Shown here piece by piece: positions 21,181 through 30,625 of a stretch of DNA of 50,746 nucleotides. The notes under the pieces are model-generated. The model did not search any database. It saw only the letters and a program-made list of their open reading frames with translations, and had not been told where the DNA came from. Made by a program: the position numbers and the translations under genes. How positions within the stretch are numbered: the stretch's first letter is position 1; every line of letters starts with the position of its first letter. Source of the DNA: Chara braunii (lineage: Eukaryota; Streptophyta; Charophyceae; Charales; Characeae); contig BFEA01000468.1 in the NCBI GenBank assembly GCA_003427395.1, positions 64,091 to 114,836 of the forward strand, written 5' to 3'.

Positions 21181-21514
21181 GGGAAGAAGGTAGATAGCGG
21201 TTTTGGGGGCTAGCGAGCCCGACTATGAAGTTAGTTTTAGAAGAAGATTAGTAGAAAGAGAGGTTAGCATAGAAAATCGTGCGCGGGAGATGGTGAAAAC
21301 AAATATGGGAGGGAGCAAACAAATAGTGGATCTCGGTGTTTTTTTTTACCGATTTTGTTTAAATAACTTGAAAGCTCTAAACAGGGGTTTAGGGGCATTG
21401 CAAGTGTGATGGCGATGTTCGACTGGGCTTTTCAGCAATTGAGGGGGCGCTACAATGGTGGAGGGCTATGCGGGAGAAAAAAAGTTACGAGGAGTAGCTT
21501 TCCCCGTTCCAGCG

Positions 21515-21538
21515 AAAGATTCATTCTCATTTTGCACA
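21515..21538 (+). repeat. Dispersed CATTCTC motif, copy 3
   Basis: GATTCATTCTCATTTTGCAC with a TTTCCCCGTTCCAGCG context upstream and ATTGGTGGGTA downstream, the clearest copy of the motif. Confidence 0.65.
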
Positions 21539-21945
21539 ATTGGTGGGTAAGGGAGCTAGGCCGTTTGTCGCAGTCCTCCCGACCCCCTCCCTTGTAAAGC
21601 GCTCATCTTCGTTGTACCATGATCAAGGCCATCATGCTGCTCTTCCTGGAGGTCGGCATCATTGGAGTTTTTGGTGGAGATGCGCTTAACCTGGACGCTC
21701 ATTGTGGTGCTCGCACAAGTATTTGGGGGCTTGTTGGCGCTCGCGAGTGTGACTTGTTTGGCCTCTGAGCCCACACGTGTCTGGCCAGGGACATGGCCAG
21801 AATCTGTGAAAGCAGAAAAATGAGTTAAAGAGAAAACAACGAAAGGAGCCAAAAGGGAGGGGCGGAAGCGCACGTACCAGGTTGTGTTAAGTTGTATCCT
21901 CACATATTCTCGCTGAGGTTTCATTCTTATAATGGGCGGCGGCAA

Positions 21946-22045
21946 GCAGAGCTCCAGCAGAGCTTCGGCAAAGCTCCAGCAGAGCTTCATCAGAGCTTCA
22001 GCAAAGCTTCTACAGAGCTTCAACAGGGCTTCCGCAGAGCTACAA
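21946..22045. repeat. 12-bp minisatellite (AGAGCTTCAGCA)n
   Basis: About eight imperfect 12-bp units. Since 12 is a multiple of three, frames stay open on both strands (155 codons on minus, 63 on plus), but nothing else supports coding. Confidence 0.85.
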
Positions 22046-22121
22046 CGGGCATACGTAAGAAAGGGGAGGACAACTGCTGCTAGAGGAAGGTAGGGTCGGG
22101 TTGCCGCTCATCACACCACAC

Positions 22122-22361
22122 TGCCTGGTTGGTCCTGCTAATAGTCATTTGCTTGTTTAAATGACAAAGCCATGCACTTCTAAGTGCAAATACGTTGCAC
22201 TGAGACTGCGAATGGCTTATGGAAATCGGTCTCCTTACCACCGGGTCATTGTGGTAATTCTATAGCTAATACTTGCAGCATGTCCCGACATTGAGGGGGG
22301 GGGTGTATTCCATCGGGTAAAAGGCTAATCCGGGCTTATCTCGAGCTGCTCGAACATGGCC
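22122..22361 (+). pseudogene. Diverged 5' fragment of an 18S (SSU) rRNA gene
   Basis: The fragment follows the start of eukaryotic 18S rRNA in order: CCTGGTTGGTCCTGC, ATAGTCATTTGCTTG, AAGCCATGCACTTCTAAGTG, GAGACTGCGAATGGCTTATG, GTGGTAATTCTATAGCTAAT, GTCCCGAC, GTGTATTCC, and CGAACATGGCC. About 290 nt of a normal gene are compressed to 240, with a deletion in the ATTAAATC-to-GGTAATTCT region. Many substitutions fall in universally conserved positions. It stops abruptly at ~22361 with no 18S beyond. I read it as a dead, truncated insertion rather than an active gene. Confidence 0.85.
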
Positions 22362-23264
22362 AAAGTCAAGATTAGACTCGGTAAAGGAAGAACACCAACA
22401 AAGAACGTGAGAGTGAGTTATTGACAAGGAAGTTAGAGTAGGTGTTGATTCGGAGCATTAGGGCGACGTCAACAACTGTTTTTGATGGGCACAACAACTG
22501 CAGTTTGTTGTGTCCAGCGTTGTGTATCTTTATGGCGCTTCTTTGCTGCGCACGAGGGCTGCGCGGCCCTCATCTTAGTTGGGGGGGGGTTGTTCATTGG
22601 CAAACGTTGGGATATAATAACATTGTGATCATGGTCAGAGCACAGGATGCCACTGAGGAGGAGAGTTGGGTTCGCGTCATGGTTGTTGAGCATATTGTTT
22701 GGAGAGACTACTACTTTTGCTACTACCGATTATGACCGTCATTAAGGAAAGGGTTGCTAAGTTGGGTCTGGTGGAACTAGGAAAGATAATTACTGCACAG
22801 GTTTACCATTTTGTTACCGTCATTGTTGTTGAGTTCACGGAGCACGTTGCGGTGCATCTGTTGGAAGTTGGAGGTTTTTCTCATTGCACACGTTGTTGCT
22901 ACGCCACTGCATAGGATGTTGTATTGCCCCACACATCTCTGAATACGCCAGTGCAACGTTTCGTGTTTGGTGGTATAAACTATTGCGGTGCCTTGTAACC
23001 ACGCATGGCTGCCATGTGTGCAGTTCGTTATTGAGTTTTTGTTGTATTTTGCCTGTCTTTCAAATAGAGCACAGGGCACGTGGCGTTGCTCTATTTGAAC
23101 ACGAGCTCTTCTAGACCGCACAACAGTGGTTGGGTCAGAGATAAGGGCACAGTGACTTAGAGGAAGTTATCAGGGTCTGCAACGGGGTTATCGCTGCGAC
23201 CTGGAGAACTGTCAAGGCGCAATTGTTCTGCGTTTTGACTTTAGACTCGCTAGCCCTTTTGCTG
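22362..23264. other. U3 leader; no gene seen
   Basis: From ~22885 it aligns loosely with U4 (~28635): CACGTTGTTGCTA, GTTGTATTTTGCCTGTCTTTC and GCTCTATTTGAACACG against TTCTATTCGAATGG. Frames of 74-114 codons occur but are not shared between units. Confidence 0.4.
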
Positions 23265-23538
23265 CGACTTTCACCGCCATTGCGGGGCCCTCAGGCGCGT
23301 CAAGGTTTTAAAACCCTCTCACGCGAGTCTGGATGCATCTATCTTGGATTTGAACGACAAAATGCTACTTTTTCGGTCTTTCTCACTCTCAGTCTAGTCT
23401 ATTGGTTTGGAGAGGAAGGCGGCAGGCGGGATTGCGACCCGTAATTTATGCCAAGGCCTCTGGGGAAGGTTAGCCCCACTGATTGCGGGAGCTCTGCCGG
23501 AACCTAGGCAAGGTTTTTTTAAGGCAGGGAACTGAATG
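23265..23538 (+). other. Conserved pre-array block of U3
   Basis: GCGGGGCCCTCAGGCGCG, ACCCTCTCACGCGAGTCTGG, GAGGAAGGCGGCAGGCGGGA and GGAGCTCTGCCGGAACC are shared with U2. Small indels break any common frame. Confidence 0.65.
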
Positions 23539-23651
23539 GTAATCATCCTCTCCTTCTATAAGCCCGATTAATACCCTCATCTATACATCTTGCTACAATT
23601 TGACTGAGTGTACTGTATGTATCCCTATTTGACTTTGAATTTAACTTTCAG
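23539..23651 (+). other. Candidate 113-nt intron of U3
   Basis: ATG|GTAATC at 23536-23544 and TTTAACTTTCAG|T ending at 23651, at the position of the 109-nt interval in U2. The donor lacks the CAG of the other units. Confidence 0.42.
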
Positions 23652-23859
23652 TACACAAATCATACTTTATTAAAAAATGTGTGAACAATCACAATTTCAC
23701 TTTTGTTATTTTGCCTGAAGTCAGATCGTGAAAAAGGTTTGTATCTGGGGGAAAGGTGGGAGGAAGGTAGTATTGTTTGCGTTTGACCGGGTCAACCAAA
23801 GGTTGGGCATTGTACTGAGTTGGACGGCTGAATGTTATGTTTGATTTTGATTGTTTGGA

Positions 23860-24864
23860 GGACCATACATGTTTCCATAAGTTTGGATGTCTGGTTGCTC
23901 TTACTTGCGATGGTTGTTTGCGATTGTCTTTTCAGGGACCAAGCAGGTTTCCATAAGTTTGGAAAATTTAATAACCTTGTTTTATTTGAGGTTTCTGTTG
24001 TTTATTGGTTTCTGAAAGAAGGAGTTGAGCACTTGTTCCATAAGTTTGTATGACTGTAACTTCTTCTTATTTATTCTGAGGGAAGACTAGACAAAGGACC
24101 AGACATGCTTCCATAAGTTTGGATGGTCTCATCTGGAGCCATGCACATGCTGGAACTAGAAAGGGTAAACTTTTGACTATACTCGTATATTATTCTACTT
24201 GTGAACAAGCTAGTCAGATATATTTCCATAAGTTTGGATTATCTGACTATTGCTTATCACAAATTGAAGAGAATATCAATTAAGAATAAACATGTGGTAA
24301 GAAGGAGCAGGTTGATCCTTGTTTCTAAGTTGAACGGTTCAGTCATATGATGCCTTAAAAGATTAATTGCAGACATTTATATCGCAAGCGGTTATCAGGT
24401 AGCTGAAAATTCAGGAATGAAAATTATGAAGTAAGAGTTTTGGGCAGTCTGAAAATCTTGAATGGTCTGAAGACCATGAAAACCACCCTTCACCACTTGA
24501 GGATGAAGCCTGCCTAAAAAAGTGGTTTTCAGGGTCTTTGGAGTTTTCGCCACTTCATAACCATTCAGGACTTTCAGACTTGAATGGTCCTGAAATGGGG
24601 AAAGGTCCAAAGACCCTTAAAACCACCTGTTTAGACAGGTTGCATCCTGAAGTGGTGAAAGGTGTCCTGAAGTGGTGATGAAAAATACGATTGTTGTTAA
24701 CCTTCTCTTAGTTATATATAACTTGGATATTTTAAACAGTTCGGGGTGACGAGGTTTGACAGCCTAGTCACATGCCCAAGGAAGAGAAAACTTGTGGTGC
24801 CTTATGTTTGTGTATATACAATGGATGAGCTAGACATGTTTCCATAAGTTTGGATCGTCTAGCT
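23860..24864 (+). repeat. H1 hairpin array of U3 (about 7 hairpins)
   Basis: The usual loop is ATGTTTCCATAAGTTTGGAT. The best stems are TAGTCAGATA 24211-24220 with TATCTGACTA 24240-24249 (10 bp, perfect) and AGCTAGAC 24828-24835 with GTCTAGCT 24857-24864 (8 bp, perfect). Four others at ~23870, 23940, 24030 and 24100 keep the loop with weaker stems. One hairpin (24308-24345) instead has the U1-type loop TTGTTTCTAAGTTGAA. A foldback insertion (24484-24665) separates the last hairpin from the rest. The last hairpin matches the last of U1, U2 and U4 by its flank TATGCC(A/C)TATGTAAGCT. Confidence 0.78.
24484..24665. repeat. Long foldback inside the U3 H1 array
   Basis: Arms 24484-24540 and 24607-24665 are about 57 bp and pair almost throughout; compare CACCACTTGAGGATG on the left with CATCCTGAAGTGGTG on the right. 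The spacer contains a second perfect hairpin, ACCATTCA 24560-24567 with TGAATGGT 24581-24588. It may be a foldback transposon or a small-RNA precursor-like hairpin. Confidence 0.8.
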
Positions 24865-24865
24865 T

Positions 24866-25139
24866 TATGCCCTATGTAAGCTGGGTATAAGGGACAAATC
24901 ATTGAAAGACTATGAGCTACTGTTTGACAAGGTTTAACCTTGGGGCTAGCGAGAGTACTTACCATTGCGGTTTGACTTTGCATGTGGCTAAGTGAGATTT
25001 CTACTTAATCTAAGTTTTAGTTTAACAGATAGTTGTTTTAGTTGCTAACCACGTGCTAGAGTCATAGGAGTTAGTTAAATTTCTGCATTTTCTGAGCTAA
25101 CTTTTTTTTTACTTAGGTCAATTCTCACATTTTCTCAGA
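24866..25139 (+). other. U3 linker between H1 and H3; no gene seen
   Basis: It aligns with U2 16200-16480: GGGGCTGGCGAGAGTACTTACC there, GGGGCTAGCGAGAGTACTTACC here, and CATAGGAGTTAGT followed by CATTTTCTG in both. Confidence 0.6.
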
Positions 25140-25690
25140 TCATTTGTTACACCTGACTTTGTATAAATTTTGGAAAGGTACTTCTCCTGCGGGAAGCGTT
25201 GCCGAAATTTTTACAAAACTAAGAAAATTAGTCGAATCTGACTTTCAAAGTTCAACTTTTTTTCTAAGTTTTATACATAACTTAGTGAAAATTTGAAAAA
25301 CCGTTTTTCTAGGGGACGTGCTACCCGAATTTTTGTTAATTCAGGGAGTTAGACAAAATTTAACTTTGGAAAGTCAAGATTATTTAAGGTTCTGAACTTA
25401 GCTTTGTATAAATTTTGAAAAGTTACTTTCTTTACGGCAAGCGCTGCTAAAATTTTTACAAATCTACGGAGTTGGTTAAATTTTGTCTTGATAAAACTCA
25501 AGTTTTATGTTCGAGTTTATATCTAAGTCAGTATGAATCTAGGAAGTCTACCTCTCTAAAAGAGATACTGTTTTGACTTTCCAAGAGTTAGAGATCATTT
25601 CAGTTTTCGTATTGGGGCTAGTATTATTTCTGAAAAGACACTTTTCTTACGGGAAGCGGTGCCGAAATTTTCTTAGTTTGAAAGAGTTAA
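25140..25690 (+). repeat. H3 array of U3 (5 units)
   Basis: Unit marks are GCGTTGCCGAAATTTTT, GCTACCCGAATTTTT, GCGCTGCTAAAATTTTT and GCGGTGCCGAAATTTTC, about 110-130 bp apart. Inner stems include CTTCTCC-TGC-GGGAAG (~25178-25195) and CTTTTCTTACGGGAAG (~25643-25658). Confidence 0.75.
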
Positions 25691-25959
25691 CTTATATTTT
25701 GACATGTAGCGATTCTAACAATCCACCCTGAATAGGAGAGATTCTACTAAAGGTTTACCTTTCTTTGGACACTGACTTAGGGGTAGACTTAGACTTAGTT
25801 ATCAGGAGAATCTTGAGTGGGAATGTGTTATGGAGATTCGTTCCCCATACACTTATAGCCAAGCCTTTAGAATTGGCATGTCTTATGTTACAGGTCCTTC
25901 GTTGATTAATTCGATTCAGGATTGGACTAGTTTCAGCTTTATCCCACAAGGATCATCTT

Positions 25960-25978
25960 CTGTTATCACTGATAATAG
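25960..25978. repeat. 19-bp palindrome of U3
   Basis: CTGTTATCACTGATAATAG, the U2 palindrome with one arm base changed, followed again by GTCGGTTG. Confidence 0.7.
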
Positions 25979-26569
25979 GTCGGTTGGTTGATCGTCGATT
26001 TGTCAGTTCACGACACAACTTTGTTTATACTTATACCTCAACTTGATTCCTTAGCCTTAAAATTTGATATGTTTCTTTGAGGGTTTTAACTAGACTTCTT
26101 ATGAAGAACTGATGAAATTTTATGAAAAGTTTGATAATGGTTGGGGCTTGATTGTGTGAGGAGTGGTGTGAGTTACAGAGAACAGTAAAGTTTGCCACAT
26201 TGGTGTATGGCAATGCGGTTCTCGTATATCACTGTATCTTATGCAGGTTAGTATTTTTGAAGTTTGGTATACGAGTCTTACTTTTGAGGCATTGAGAATG
26301 ACAACCATGTGTCGCACGATCTGTATACCCGATGGGTTTATGTTTCTCTTTCTTTATATTCCCTTGAGTTACGATTTGATATATGAGTACCGCGATGCTT
26401 TTACTAAGTAATTTTGCTTGTTACTTTTTATAGTTGGGCGTTGGAGTCTGTGACAGTCGTCAAAGTCAAACCCCTTGATCTCTCTCTAGGCCCTGGATGA
26501 TGGAGCTGGTCTCTAGGGCAATAAGAGACGACTGTCACCACAGGTATGAACATGTATACCACCCACTCT

Positions 26570-27330
26570 CCACAGGGTGCAGAAGACAGTGTGGTGATCA
26601 ACCGCCTTGGTGGTTGTCTAGCGTCAAGAGATTAACCCCTCAAGGTGCGTGTCATCCGACACTTGAGTGTCGAACACGACCCTCGAGACCATCGAGGACC
26701 GCATGATTATGGGTGGCACATAGTGTTATCATTGTGACTGCTTGCACACGTTTGCATTGCTAGTTGATATGAGAAGATCCTGCGTCCGCGCGGTTTTATA
26801 CTAAGTCTCGAGCACATCTCCTAACCAATTTCTGTATCAAGAGGTTATGGGTTGGATATTAAAGGGACTAGGAGTGTTGTTGTGTTTGTTTGAGTGTGTT
26901 TTTTAATTTAAGTTTTTAGCGTGGTGTAAGGTGTGGTGAGTGGGATGCATCCTAGTCGAGAGATGAAGAATCGTGTTTGGGACTTCAGCCCCCCAATGCG
27001 TCGATTGCGGGTCTGATGGAGGCGTGGGACTCCTCGTACCCCCTATGCTACAGCGTACGAGAAACGCCCTCGTCTGGCTCCTCTGTGATTGCGACTGATT
27101 AACTTTCGTATTGTGGACTGGTAGCTCGGCGGGGATACGCCCACCGAAGGGAGGTGACAGCTCCCTCGGGTGGAGGTAAAGTTATACCTCGCGTAGGTAA
27201 TATCCTGTCGTAGGGGCTCGCGAGAAGTATGGCTGGCCCACTCGGCCGGATCGGCTGCGGAAGCTCCATTAGTATCATGAAGTGACCAATGCCTGCGTGA
27301 CATGGTCGAGACGAGGCTCTTGCCCTACGT
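26570..27330 (+). repeat. R1 tail module, copy D
   Basis: It contains the exact 16-bp palindrome CGACACTTGAGTGTCG (26657-26672), GGTAGCTCGGCGGGGATACG, GGGAGGTGACAGCTCCC, GTGGAGGTAAAGTTATACCTC and CCTGTCGTAGGGGCTC, in the order of copy C. The 5' arm of the GTGGAC stem has decayed. Confidence 0.8.
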
Positions 27331-27463
27331 GGGACAGATGCACTCGAAAGTGCTCTTCATTATCGCGATCATTATCGGGGTCTTCACTCCCTTAATTCAG
27401 ACTGGACTTGGCCGATGTGAATGGCCAGATGCAGTTGTGTGCTACAAGCTGTAAAGTCAGATT

Positions 27464-27528
27464 GAGAGAGAAAGAGAAAGAGAGAGAGAGAGAGAGAGAG
27501 GGGGAGGAAAAAAAAAAAAAAAAAAAAA
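27464..27528. repeat. (GA)n then poly-A tract
   Basis: GA dinucleotides followed by G- and A-runs. Confidence 0.95.
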
Positions 27529-27811
27529 GATGGTCACTCACCTCGGAGCAGATATGATGTGTGTGGAACCAAGGAGTTGAACCGTGGTATAGAGCTGCTC
27601 GACTAGATCGATGCAAAATTTGTGACGTACAGGCCTATGTTCTAAAGAAAGATTCTTTCTCATTTTGCACATTTGGTGAGTAGTGGAGTGAGGGCCGGTA
27701 GCAGCATGCCCCCCCTCGTCATCGATCGTCGTTGTTGTGGCGGTAACGATTGCGTTTGAGGTGCTCATCTTAATCTTTCCATGTCCCAACAGAAGATACA
27801 TTCTCGTTTGC

Positions 27812-28919
27812 TCAATAAGACGGGTGAACTGCAAGTCAAACCGTTAGAAAACGCTAGTGTCGTAGAAAAAAGAAAGGGGGAGAAGTGACTGAGAAAAACA
27901 AATTAGAAAGTGAAGAAGAGGGGAGGTAACCAGCAGCGGAAGAACAGACTCACTGACAGTCAAGCTGAAGTAACAAGCTAAATCAACTTTTATTACGTTG
28001 TTGCGCAGCTGCAAGGTCTACTCACTGTTGTAAAGCTTGCATAATCGGGTATTGCTCTGAGTTCGTTTATCTTACAATTTAGTTGTCCTTCAGACTATTC
28101 AATTATCTGCTATTTCGATCTGAGTTTGATATTATTTGGTTGATTTGGTTGTTATTTGGTTGTTATTTGGTTGTTATTTGGTTGTTATTTGCTCACAACG
28201 ACGTGTTGCTACCTCAAGATTACAACTTTGAAGTTGTTGTTTCTCTCAATGGGTAAGCAGTTGTTGTTCCCTTGAAGGTCTTGCGCTGCGGCTACCTTAG
28301 TGAGACTAGTGTCATTGTCTGGTTCGTTCATATCGGATAGCAGTTGCTTTGGCACGTTTTTAGCCACAACAGCGGAACGTCGGTAGCAGCAGGTTGATCT
28401 CTAATGGCGTAAGCTAGTCTTTAATTGCACCAGCGGAGTCCTAGTAGTTGTTATTGACCGTCTGTTTGAGAATGTTGGCAGTGATGTGTAAGCAAAAACT
28501 GCAATTACCGTTGAGGGTTGAAAGGATTGCCAATATCATTGGAGCTCTGAAATTATTGCAACCTCTGCAGCATATCGACTACGAGTTTTGTTACATTCAC
28601 ATGTTATTGGTGTTGTTTCGATGACGATAGTCTAGTGCCACGTTGTTGCTATTATAATCCAATAATAGGGTGTTGTTGCAGCGCGCGCACAGGTGTTGTA
28701 CTCGCACACAGTACTCTTCTTGCGTTGTTGCATTTTGCTTGTCTTTCGAAAAGTAGGCATAGGGGTGTGTTCTATTCGAATGGAGGGCTTTACAGCTGCG
28801 CAGCTGCTTTTCGCTCAGGCGGATCGGCCCACTTGGAGTTGGACAGTGATCGGTGCGTAACTGGAGAGTTGCTGCAACTTTTGGAGTCTTATGAGGCGTC
28901 GTTATTTTCGTCAAACCAC
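27812..28919. other. U4 leader; 11-bp tandem repeat; no gene seen
   Basis: An 11-bp repeat, TTATTTGGTTG, occurs about five times at 28132-28191. Opposed frames of 138 and 145 codons overlap at 28597-29072; neither resembles a known protein and the region aligns with non-coding U3 sequence. Confidence 0.5.
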
Positions 28920-29209
28920 AATTCTGACTGTGGGTTACTATCATTTGGGCATTATTACAGGGCTCTCGGCCGATTGAAGGTTTCAAGGCCCTCTCACACG
29001 AGTCTGAGTGCACCCTCCTTGTATTTGAACGACTTAACGTTCTGCTTTATGCCTTTCTTACTCCAAGTCTAAATTTGTGGTTCGGAGAGGAAGGCGACAT
29101 GTGGGATTGCAACCAACAAGACTGAAATAAGACCTTGTGGGAGGCCTACCCACGATTACCAAAGTTTTGCCGAGATTCCGGAGGAGTTATCGAGGCAGGG
29201 AACTGTCAG
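28920..29209 (+). other. Conserved pre-array block of U4
   Basis: GGCCCTCTCACACGAGTCTG, GAGAGGAAGGCGACATGTGG, GGAGGAGTTATCGAGGCAGG and GAACTGTCAG align with U2 and U3, ending at CAG|GTAAAC. Confidence 0.62.
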
Positions 29210-29328
29210 GTAAACCTTCTCTGTCCTGCGTGGACTCGCTAACGCTTATCAATATCTCTCTCTAAGTTGACTGCTATGTGTGTGTGCATCCCTATGGATT
29301 GTGTTTTCTTATTTTATACATAATTCAG
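29210..29328 (+). other. Candidate 119-nt intron of U4
   Basis: CAG|GTAAAC at 29207-29215 and TACATAATTCAG|A ending at 29328, at the place of the GT-AG pair in U1-U3. The upstream tract TTTTCTTATTTTAT is pyrimidine-rich. Confidence 0.48.
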
Positions 29329-29453
29329 ATTAAGTAAAGAAAATACAGATGTAAAATTCATCTATCTTACTGCTTGAAACTCGGATAGAAAAAGGATGAA
29401 CTGGAGGAAGGTATGAGAAAGGTAGTTTTGTTTGCATTGATTGGGTCTCCAAA

Positions 29454-30325
29454 GGATCATGCAATATGTTTTCGGTTTGCCCTGACCGCTTTGTTTATTG
29501 TGTTTCCTCTGCAACTAGACAATGTGGCTTCGGTCAGGTCTACTTGTTGTAATATTTATTGATTCGTTTTCTTTGCAGCAAAGCAATGTGGCATCGATCA
29601 AGCTCGGTTGTTCTGGTGTATTGTCTTCATGGCAGTCAGATAATGTGGCTTCGGTCAGGTCTGATTGTCATACCTTTGTAACTTGTTGTTTGTGAAGCTA
29701 GGCAATATGGCTTCGGTTTGGCCTAGCTAACGATGTTATGTCATTTTATTCCTTACATCAACCAGACAATGTGCCTTCGGTCAGGTCTGGTTGTTGTTCT
29801 TATGGTGATTTGTCTGATGAAAGGGTCTAGGAGTTAAGCAATGTGGCTTCGGTCAGACCCAACTACTTGTGTTTTTTTTTTAGAGAGGTTTTAATTGATG
29901 ACCAAGCAAGGTGGCTTCGGTTTGGTTTAGTCTGAGAAACGTAAATAAGAATTTGAACATATAATTTTCTATATAAATATATGATCCTTCTATTATTGAG
30001 CAAAGTTGGTCAAACAATATGACTGCGGTTTAGTCTGACTATAGTTTTTTCATAAAAGGGAATAAAGTACTTAATTAATGATATAAGAGGTGTAATCAAA
30101 GGCGGACTGAGCAATGTGGCTTCATTTTGGCTCAGTTTTAGTCTTCAAAAGATTGATGGATCATAAAAGTAATACAACTTGGATGTTACATACTTGGTAC
30201 GGTTAGACAAAAGTGACTTCAGTTGGTCAAGTCCACTTCCTAAAGAAGAGAGAAGTAGTTATGCCCTCTATTTTGTGTATACAAAGACAAAGATTAAGCA
30301 ATGTGAATTTGGCTTGGCTTAACCT
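29454..30325 (+). repeat. H1 hairpin array of U4 (about 12 hairpins)
   Basis: The loop is AATGTGGCTTCGGTCAG, whose centre folds as UGGC(UUCG)GUCA, a stable UNCG-type tetraloop. Private stems: CAACTAGAC 29512-29520 with GTCTACTTG 29538-29546 (one mismatch); AGTCAGA 29634-29640 with TCTGATT 29660-29666; AGCTAGGC 29696-29703 with GCCTAGCT 29721-29728; CAACCAGAC 29759-29767 with GTCTGGTTG 29785-29793; ACTGAGC 30106-30112 with GCTCAGT 30130-30136; TTAAGC 30294-30299 with GCTTAA 30317-30322. Others are weaker. The last hairpin is followed by TATGCCATATGTAAGCT as in U1 and U3. Confidence 0.88.
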
Positions 30326-30625
30326 TCTTATGCCATATGTAAGCTAAGATATGAGATTTTATCTAACTGGAAGTTAATAAACTATTTATGTAAAAAACAA
30401 CTTAGGATTTTTTGTAAGAGTACTTACCCATTGTTCATGTGGCTGCTTCTGAGTTGTACTTATTCTGAGTCTTACTTTTGATACGTGGTTGCTTTAGATG
30501 CTCGTCACGTGTTAGGGTTATAAGAGTTAGTTTAATTTTTGCATTTTATGAGTTAAGTTTACTTATCACACTTGAATTTGTATAAATCTTAGAGAGACAC
30601 TTACACTAAGGGAAGTGTTGCTCAA

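Larger units (their letters stand above)
19060..27330 (+). other. Unit U3: non-coding structured unit, plus strand
   Basis: It has the same order as U2, from CATTCTC motifs and H2 hairpins (19063-21538), through the conserved block (23265-23538), GT-AG pair (23539-23651), H1 array (23860-24864), H3 array (25140-25690) and palindrome (25960-25978), to R1 (26570-27330). No tRNA-like head is visible. It carries insertions: an 18S rRNA fragment, a 12-bp minisatellite, and a foldback in the H1 array. U3 upstream sequence at ~22885-23110 aligns with U4 28635-28800. Confidence 0.58.

Noticed and set aside
21556-22023. 155-codon minus-strand frame, longest in the window
   Set aside because: A large part is translation of the 12-bp minisatellite, which keeps any frame open; the rest has no recognisable motif.
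28597-29072. Opposed 138- and 145-codon frames
   Set aside because: They overlap each other and extend into the conserved non-coding block; the aligned U2 and U3 sequences do not keep either frame.
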